NCBI GenBank assembly: GCA_038322995.1
Contig: JBBQGM010000071.1
Location: forward strand, 1 to 27,940
DNA: 27,940 nt
Source: QHXQ01 sp038322995
Lineage (GTDB): Bacteria > Acidobacteriota > Blastocatellia > Pyrinomonadales > Pyrinomonadaceae
Direction of reading: 5' to 3'
Made by a program: the position numbers and the translations under genes. Positions 23,278 to 27,940 of this stretch are shown piece by piece (within the stretch, counting starts at the first letter, position 1; each line of letters starts with the position of its first letter). A model generated the notes under the pieces. The model had not been told where the DNA came from and searched no databases. It saw nothing but the letters and a program-made list of their open reading frames with translations.

Positions 23278-24888
23278 ATGACAAAACCCAGTACCCAAAC
23301 AAGCACCGCGCCAAGCTTATGCGCGCTGCTCCTTTGTGCAGTTGCCCTACTGCCCGCCGTTTTCCCCGGCAGCACAACTGCGACCGGCCAGAGCTTGCAG
23401 GTGGATTTGTTGTTGCGGCGCGGTAAAGTGCTGGACGGTTCGGGCACGCAGCCGCGCGTGACCGACATCGGCATCCAGGGCGAGCGCATTGTCTTCATCG
23501 GCGACGCCGTGCGGGCGCATGTCAGCGCAACGCGGACGATTGAGGCGCGCGGGCTGGTCGTCGCGCCGGGCTTTATCGATCCGCACACGCACACGTTGGA
23601 TGACTTGTCCGACCCGGCGCGCAAGAGCAACGAGAATTATTTGATGCAGGGCGTGACCACGGTCGTGACCGGCAACGACGGCGCAAGCGCAGTGTCCATC
23701 GCAGACAGGCTCGACAAGTGGGCCCAACAAGGCATCGGCACGAACGCCGCGCTGCTCGCCGGCCACGGCACGATTCGCGGGCAGGTGCTAGGGCAGACGG
23801 ACGCGCAACCGGACACCGCGCAACTCGCGCAGATGAAAGCATTGATGGCGCAAGCGATGGCCGACGGCGCGTTCGGCATGTCCACCGGCCTCTATTACGC
23901 GCCCGGCAGTTATGCCAAGACCGAGGAAGTGATCGCGTTGGCGCAGGTCGTCGCCGCGCACGGCGGCATCTACGACACGCACATGCGCGATGAAAGTTCG
24001 TACTCCATCGGCCTGCTCGGCTCGATCCGCGAGACGATCCGCATCGGGCGCGAGGCGCATCTGCCCGTTCACATCTCGCACATCAAGGCGCTCGGCCCCG
24101 AAGTGTGGGGCCAAAGCAGCGCCGCGATCAAACTCATCCGGCAGGCGCGGCGCGCAGGCGTGGCCGTGACCGCGAATCAATATCCTTACAATGCTTCCGG
24201 CACGGGCCTCGTCGCCGCGCTCGTGCCGCGTTGGGCCGAAGTCGGCGGACGCGCGGAGATGCTCAAGCGGTTCGACGATCCGCAGGTGCGCCCGCGTCTC
24301 GTCGCGGAGATGGAAACGAACTTGCAGCGGCGTGGTGGCGCAGAGTCCATCCTGTTGACGGCGGCGCGCGATCCGCAACTCATCGGGCAGACGCTCGCCG
24401 CGCTTGCCAGCCAGCGCAACGAGTCGCCCGTCGCGGCCGCCATCGAGATCATCAAAGTCAGCGCGCCGGGCATCGCATCGTTCAACATGAGCGAACCGGA
24501 CATTGAACGCTTCATGCGCCAGCCGTGGGTCATGACCGGCTCGGACGGCTCGACCGGCCATCCGCGCAAGTACGGCACGTTCCCGCACAAGCTGCGCGAG
24601 TACGTCTACACCAAACATCTCATCACGCTGTCCTTCTTCGTCCAACACAGCAGCGCGCTCACCGCCGAGACCTTCCGCATCCCCGAACGCGGCCGCCTGC
24701 GCGTCGGCTACTACGCCGACGTGATCGTCTTCGACGAACAGACCGTCGCCGACCGCGCGACCTACACGCAACCGGAGTTGCTGGCGACCGGCATGCGCTA
24801 CGTGATCGTCAACGGCAAGCTCGCGGTTGAGGACGGCAAATACACGGGCGCGCTCGCCGGTCGGCCGCTGCGGAAGAATAAGCCATAA
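23278..24888 (+). CDS. Exported D-aminoacylase-family amidohydrolase
   Basis: A 536-residue metal-dependent hydrolase. The ATG at 23278 is preferred over an upstream TTG because a signal peptide follows directly (SLCALLLCAVALLPAVFPGSTTATG). The amidohydrolase barrel shows PGFIDPHTHT (H103, H105), HISHIKALG (H265, H268) and TGSDGSTGHPRKYGTFP (D423). This set is typical of N-acyl-D-amino-acid deacylases and D-glutamate deacylases, which release D-amino acids from N-acylated forms, for instance from peptidoglycan debris. Where many characterised members have a zinc-binding Cys in GNCG, this protein has GNDG (D134). The closing RLRVGYYADVIVFD and YVIVNGKLAVEDGKYTGALAGRPLRK are standard. It acts outside the cytoplasm; the substrate is unproven. 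Confidence 0.88.
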   Translation: MTKPSTQTSTAPSLCALLLCAVALLPAVFPGSTTATGQSLQVDLLLRRGKVLDGSGTQPRVTDIGIQGERIVFIGDAVRAHVSATRTIEARGLVVAPGFIDPHTHTLDDLSDPARKSNENYLMQGVTTVVTGNDGASAVSIADRLDKWAQQGIGTNAALLAGHGTIRGQVLGQTDAQPDTAQLAQMKALMAQAMADGAFGMSTGLYYAPGSYAKTEEVIALAQVVAAHGGIYDTHMRDESSYSIGLLGSIRETIRIGREAHLPVHISHIKALGPEVWGQSSAAIKLIRQARRAGVAVTANQYPYNASGTGLVAALVPRWAEVGGRAEMLKRFDDPQVRPRLVAEMETNLQRRGGAESILLTAARDPQLIGQTLAALASQRNESPVAAAIEIIKVSAPGIASFNMSEPDIERFMRQPWVMTGSDGSTGHPRKYGTFPHKLREYVYTKHLITLSFFVQHSSALTAETFRIPERGRLRVGYYADVIVFDEQTVADRATYTQPELLATGMRYVIVNGKLAVEDGKYTGALAGRPLRKNKP

Positions 24889-25019
24889 GCCTGGCTTAGA
24901 ATTGCGCGCCGCCCGCGCTAACAGTCGTGAGCTTCATGTTCACAGGCAAGACCGCAGCGGTCTAATATAAGTTCGGCGGTGATCATTGCGGTGTTTAGTA
25001 ACGACTGAGTTTTGTAGCT

Positions 25020-25382
25020 ATGAGTCAAGCAGCTAAAAGTTTGTTTGTTTTCGGAATTTACCTCTGCGGCTTAGGCTTGAGTTTGCTGCTCGTCCCAAAT
25101 CTGATTTTGCAGGTTTTCGGAGTGCCGCCGACGCACGAAGTTTGGATCAGAATTAATGGCATGTTTGTGCTTTGTCTGAGCTTCTATTATATCCAGACAG
25201 CGCGAAACGAATTGATGATTTTTATCCGTTGGACGATATGGACGCGCAGCGCGGTTATTTTTTACCTTGCCGCTTTCGTGCTGTTGGTTTCAGCTCCGAA
25301 AGCGTTGCTGTTGTTTGGTCTGATTGATTTGTTGTCGGCGATTTGGACATGGCTTGCTTTGAAACAAGGTGCAGCCCATTAA
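25020..25382 (+). CDS. Small four-helix membrane protein of unknown function
   Basis: A 120-residue, strongly hydrophobic protein with four predicted membrane helices at about residues 7-29, 44-62, 74-95 and 96-115. Conserved-looking features are LLLVPNLILQVFGVPPTHEVWIRINGM, YYIQTARNE and the terminal LLFGLIDLLSAIWTWLAL. This opening is familiar from a broadly distributed family of small inner-membrane proteins without an assigned role. Base composition is somewhat lower in GC than the neighbours. It is separated by 131 bp from the amidohydrolase and is probably transcribed alone. I see no functional motif. Confidence 0.78.
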   Translation: MSQAAKSLFVFGIYLCGLGLSLLLVPNLILQVFGVPPTHEVWIRINGMFVLCLSFYYIQTARNELMIFIRWTIWTRSAVIFYLAAFVLLVSAPKALLLFGLIDLLSAIWTWLALKQGAAH

Positions 25383-25392
25383 AGAAAATATC

Positions 25393-25425
25393 ATGCGGCG
25401 CGGGGATAATAACGTGCCGCCGCAT
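25393..25425 (+). terminator. Weak stem-loop after the small membrane gene
   Basis: ATGCGGCG (25393-25400) pairs with CGCCGCAT (25418-25425) 10 bp after the stop codon. No T-run follows, so it may be a poor or factor-dependent terminator. The rest of the gap to 25603 shows nothing else I can support. Confidence 0.3.
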
Positions 25426-25603
25426 AAGTCGTGCGCGTTGGCCGCGAAATAGCGTTGCTTTCACGCGCAAGACTGGCCGCTAATCAGGTTGCGTGCGCGG
25501 CGACTGAATTCCGGTGTTAGCCAGCCTGCCCTACATCTAGCTGCAACATTCAATTCCGCGCCGTTGTTAATGGCTCCAAGCGCTCGCGCGGCAGAGGCAA
25601 GAT

Positions 25604-27079
25604 TTAGCTTTCGGCCGGCGCGGGCGTAGTTGCGCTGAACGGCCATTCGCGGCGCGTGCGGGCGCGGATGAAGTAGATAATCAGACCGACGGCGATCAGG
25701 ACGACCGCGTAGCGCACCTCTTTCAAGAAGTTCTTGCGCGAGATGAGGACATAGATGAAGCCTGCGAGCGCACAGAGCGCGGGCACGGGGTAGAGCCACA
25801 TGCGGAACGGGCGCGGGAGTTCGGGCTGGCGCAGGCGCAGCACGATCACGCCGACGATCTGCGCGAGGAACTGCACGAGGATGCGAATGACGACGAGCGC
25901 CGCGATCACGTCCGCGAGCCGGAGGAAACAGAACAGCGCCGCGATGCCGCCCATGACGAGCAGCGAGACGTAAGGAAATTTATGCTGCGGATGCAGGCGC
26001 GCGAAGATGCGGAAATAGTTGCCGTCGCGCGCGGCGGCGTAAGGAATACGCGAGTAGCCCAGGAGCAGCGCGAAGATGGAGGCGAACGCCGTCCATATAA
26101 TGAGCGCGCTGGCCACGACGCCGGCCGTGTGCCCGTAGAGCCGCTCCATGAATGAGGAGATGACGTACTTCTGCGCCGGGGTGTTGGCCGTGCCCGCGAA
26201 CTCGCGCCACGGGATGACGCCGAGGATCGAGATGTTCATCACGATGTAGATGATCGCGACGAACAAGATCGAGAGCAGCACGGCGCGCGGAATCGTCCGC
26301 CCCGGGTCTTTCACCTCGCCACCGAAGAAGCAGACGTTGTAGTAGCCCCAGTAATCGTAAACCGAGACGAGCAGCGCCGCGCCTAAGCCGGTGAAAAATT
26401 CCGGGCGCAGGGTGAACGCGCCCGGCGGAAAGTCGAACGCGAGGTTCGGATCAAAGTGCGTGACGCCCGCGAAGATGACCCACAGGATCGTCAACATCAC
26501 GCCGACCCAGAGGAATTTTGAGAATCGTTCGATCAGCGTGATACGGCGGTAGAGCAGGAAGACGGCCAGGGCGATGGCGGCAATCGCCACGAGCGCGACG
26601 GGGAGCGCGTTGATCTCCACGTTGCCTAAGATGGGCAGCGTCACTTTCGTTTCGTGGCCGAGCGCGGGGAAGATGTAGGTCGCGTATTGCGCCAGCCCGA
26701 TGCCGCCCGACGCGATGGAGAGCGGCGCGCTGAACGTCAGTTGCCAGATAAAAAGGAACGACATCAGGCGACCAAGTTTGTTCGGGCCGTAAATCGCCGC
26801 GAGGTAGCGATACGAGCCGCCGGAGCCGGGCAAGGCCGCGCCGAGTTCGGCCCAGACCAGCCCGTCGCAGACCACCAAGAGCGCGCCCAGTATCCAACCG
26901 AGCATGGCCTGCGGCCCGCCCATGGCCGCGACGATGAGCGGGATCGTGATGAACGGCCCGACGCCGATCATGTCGATCATGTTCAGCGTCGTCGCGCCCA
27001 ACAAACCGACGCCGCGAATCAGTTGCGGTTCGGTGTTGCCCTCATCAACCGGCGTTGGTGTTGCTGTCTCGGTGTTCAT
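25604..27079 (-). CDS. APC-family amino acid permease
   Basis: A 491-residue inner-membrane transporter with about 12 membrane helices. The first helix has the APC-fold substrate-binding stretch (LLGATTLNMIDMIGVGPFITIPLIVA), and helix 3 is preceded by AELGAALPGSGGSYRYLAAIYGP, the conserved APC signature. GGEVKDPGRTIPRAVLLS in the middle and the loop YSRIPYAAARDGNYFRIFARLHPQHKFPY are also typical. Members take up amino acids or polyamines with protons or exchange them. The closest-looking groups are the yeast/bacterial L-type amino acid transporters, but specificity cannot be read. It reads alone, with 55 bp between its start and the VanZ gene's end, so the two may share a transcript. Confidence 0.9.
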   Translation of the reverse strand: MNTETATPTPVDEGNTEPQLIRGVGLLGATTLNMIDMIGVGPFITIPLIVAAMGGPQAMLGWILGALLVVCDGLVWAELGAALPGSGGSYRYLAAIYGPNKLGRLMSFLFIWQLTFSAPLSIASGGIGLAQYATYIFPALGHETKVTLPILGNVEINALPVALVAIAAIALAVFLLYRRITLIERFSKFLWVGVMLTILWVIFAGVTHFDPNLAFDFPPGAFTLRPEFFTGLGAALLVSVYDYWGYYNVCFFGGEVKDPGRTIPRAVLLSILFVAIIYIVMNISILGVIPWREFAGTANTPAQKYVISSFMERLYGHTAGVVASALIIWTAFASIFALLLGYSRIPYAAARDGNYFRIFARLHPQHKFPYVSLLVMGGIAALFCFLRLADVIAALVVIRILVQFLAQIVGVIVLRLRQPELPRPFRMWLYPVPALCALAGFIYVLISRKNFLKEVRYAVVLIAVGLIIYFIRARTRREWPFSATTPAPAES

Positions 27080-27134
27080 TTGTCCGCACTCTTTACGCGA
27101 AAACGGGGCGCTTGTCGAGTCGCCGTATCGCCCA

Positions 27135-27647
27135 TTAGCCGACTTTGTTTCTATGCGCGCGGCGTGCGCGCCAGCGGGCGAGGATGATGAGCGCGGTCGT
27201 ACCGCCGGCCGTGTCGATCATGCTGTCCCAGATAGACGCGGTGCGCGAGGGCACGAATGATTGATGATATTCGTCGAGCAGCGCGTAGGCGGCGACGAGG
27301 ACGAGCGCGCTCAAGAGCCAGCGCCGGTGCAGCCAACGCCGGGTCGAAGGAATGAAGGCGCGGGCAGCCAAGAGCGCGAGCAAGGCGTACTCGCTGAAGT
27401 GCGCGAGTTTGCGCGTGACGAAATGTGCGCGCAGCAGTTGCATCTCCGTGATGTGGGGAAAGAGCCAGCGCAGGAGCGGGCCAATGATGCGCGAGGTGTT
27501 CGACGCGGCCAGCGCGCCGGTGGACGCGAGGAAGATCAGCGCGAGCCATAAGATGAGCGGCCCGTAGCGCCAGAGCCGATTGCGCCACGATGGCGCGACT
27601 TGGCGACTGTCCGGCAACGTTGCTGTGCTTCCGCTACTCGCCACCAT
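27135..27647 (-). CDS. VanZ-family membrane protein
   Basis: A 170-residue protein with four likely membrane helices. The VanZ signatures are RKLAHFSEYALLALLAARAF, ALLDEYHQSFVPSRTASIWDSMIDTAGG and a last helix ending in basic residues. VanZ of enterococci lowers teicoplanin susceptibility, but the family is broad and most members, like this lone one, have no established role. The start at 27647 (ATG) is followed at once by GTG at the next codon; an AAGGA lies closely upstream and would fit the GTG spacing better. It lies upstream of the permease in the same direction. The hairpin at 27667-27698 insulates it from genes on the right. Confidence 0.87.
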   Translation of the reverse strand: MVASSGSTATLPDSRQVAPSWRNRLWRYGPLILWLALIFLASTGALAASNTSRIIGPLLRWLFPHITEMQLLRAHFVTRKLAHFSEYALLALLAARAFIPSTRRWLHRRWLLSALVLVAAYALLDEYHQSFVPSRTASIWDSMIDTAGGTTALIILARWRARRAHRNKVG

Positions 27648-27666
27648 CGTCCTTGCTCATAATGAA

Positions 27667-27698
27667 AGAGGGAAGCCACGCACGCGCCGCTTCCCTCT
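27667..27698 (-). terminator. Intrinsic terminator upstream of the VanZ gene
   Basis: AGAGGGAAGC (27667-27676) and GCTTCCCTCT (27689-27698) form a perfect 10-bp stem with a 12-base loop. On the minus strand it is followed by TTTCATT, so it would stop minus-strand transcription coming from the right before the VanZ gene. Confidence 0.65.
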
Positions 27699-27710
27699 GC
27701 CGCTACTTTA

Positions 27711-27816
27711 TTAGGACTTACGCAAGCTATCTGATTTTCAATGACTTGAGCGAATCAAGTGAACAGCTAAATCCTTTGTTTTCAGCATTGCGTTATTTGG
27801 CTTGCGTAAGTCCTAA
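27711..27816. mobile_element. MITE-like element with 17-bp perfect terminal inverted repeats
   Basis: TTAGGACTTACGCAAGC at 27711-27727 is exactly inverted at 27800-27816, giving a 106-bp non-coding unit. The ends resemble the GGACTTACGCA-type termini I associate with some insertion-sequence families. The innermost flanking TA on each side would suit a TA target duplication if the element proper begins at GGAC. The interior is AT-rich, holds the small inverted repeat ACTTGA/TCAAGT, and has no transposase gene, so mobility would depend on an IS elsewhere. Confidence 0.7.
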
Positions 27817-27821
27817 AAGAC

Positions 27822-27853
27822 AAAAGCTGCGCGATTTTATCGCAGCTTTTTCA
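27822..27853. terminator. Intrinsic terminator, probably for the right-edge gene
   Basis: AAAAGCTGCG (27822-27831) pairs with CGCAGCTTTT (27841-27850), followed by TTC on the plus strand; on the minus strand the stem is followed by GTCTTTT. A-rich and T-rich flanks on both sides allow bidirectional action. The stop codon of the minus-strand gene at the right edge falls in the loop. Confidence 0.7.
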
Positions 27854-27940
27854 AATCTTCGATTGTTTTTGACGGTTCGGGTCGGGTCGTGTAATCGGGA
27901 TCGAAATCCGCCGCGACGACTACTCCTTGTTTATTAACGA
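27837..27940 (-). CDS. C-terminal end of a protein cut by the right window edge
   Basis: On the minus strand an open frame runs from the window edge to TAA at 27837-27839 and encodes about 33 residues ending DPDYTTRPEPSKTIEDLKKLR. The lysine- and charge-rich closing helix, and an intrinsic terminator overlapping its stop, suggest a genuine gene end rather than a chance frame. The start lies outside the window. The family is not recognised. Confidence 0.5.
   Translation of the reverse strand, partial: VNKQGVVVAADFDPDYTTRPEPSKTIEDLKKLR

Noticed and set aside
23788..24771. 327-codon minus-strand frame
   Set aside because: Antisense to the amidohydrolase and without any family feature.
25383..25603. 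Possible gene remnant in the gap before the permease
   Set aside because: Short frames here give no recognisable protein and overlap the permease 3' end; only a weak stem-loop is supportable.
1..27940. CRISPR arrays, tRNA and rRNA genes
   Set aside because: No spaced direct repeats of CRISPR type and no tRNA- or rRNA-like sequence was seen; all gaps between genes are under about 300 bp and were read through.

Overview
The window is GC-rich bacterial chromosome, most likely from a member of the Acidobacteriota. The main pointers are a very large Oar-type TonB-dependent outer-membrane receptor with an N-terminal carboxypeptidase-regulatory-like domain, several signal-peptide proteins of unknown function, and an unusual stand-alone neighbourhood for the repair nuclease NurA. 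This assignment is an inference from gene content; no rRNA, tRNA or other decisive marker is present.

Layout. Bases 1-4283 look like an accessory defence island: the 3' part of a DUF3368 PIN-like gene, then a 1269-residue putative single-chain restriction-modification enzyme. Bases 4320-5726 hold a frameshifted HxlR-type regulator divergent from an intact NmrA/quinone-reductase-like gene, with a perfect 11-bp inverted repeat between them. A GH63-type glucosidase (5921-8650) follows. It converges on a secreted hypothetical gene across a hairpin with 25-bp arms. From 8757 to 23003 nearly everything reads on the minus strand. In transcription order the groups are: a ketosynthase / small AT-richer gene / methyltransferase / FAD oxidoreductase set (23003-19323); the TonB-dependent receptor (19054-15194); a TerB-like gene coupled to zapA with a possible 6S RNA behind it (14961-13755); a TPR protein and a small secreted protein separated by heptamer-repeat hairpins (13724-11844); and NurA / zinc-ribbon membrane protein / HAS-barrel-like protein (11774-9376). 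On the plus strand, 23278-25382 carries a secreted D-aminoacylase-family amidohydrolase and a small membrane protein. The right end has an APC permease, a VanZ-family protein, a terminator, a 106-bp MITE-like element and the tail of a gene cut by the window edge.

How the genes fit together. The ketosynthase, methyltransferase and FAD enzyme probably make or modify a lipid or polyketide. The methyltransferase and FAD genes overlap by one base, and an AT-richer gene of a widespread small family sits between the ketosynthase and the methyltransferase. NurA, the zinc-ribbon membrane protein and the HAS-barrel-like protein are closely spaced and likely co-transcribed, yet no HerA ATPase is in view. 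TerB-like, ZapA and the candidate 6S RNA form a probable growth or division-linked unit. No CRISPR array, tRNA or rRNA was seen, and no gap without a gene exceeds about 300 bp.
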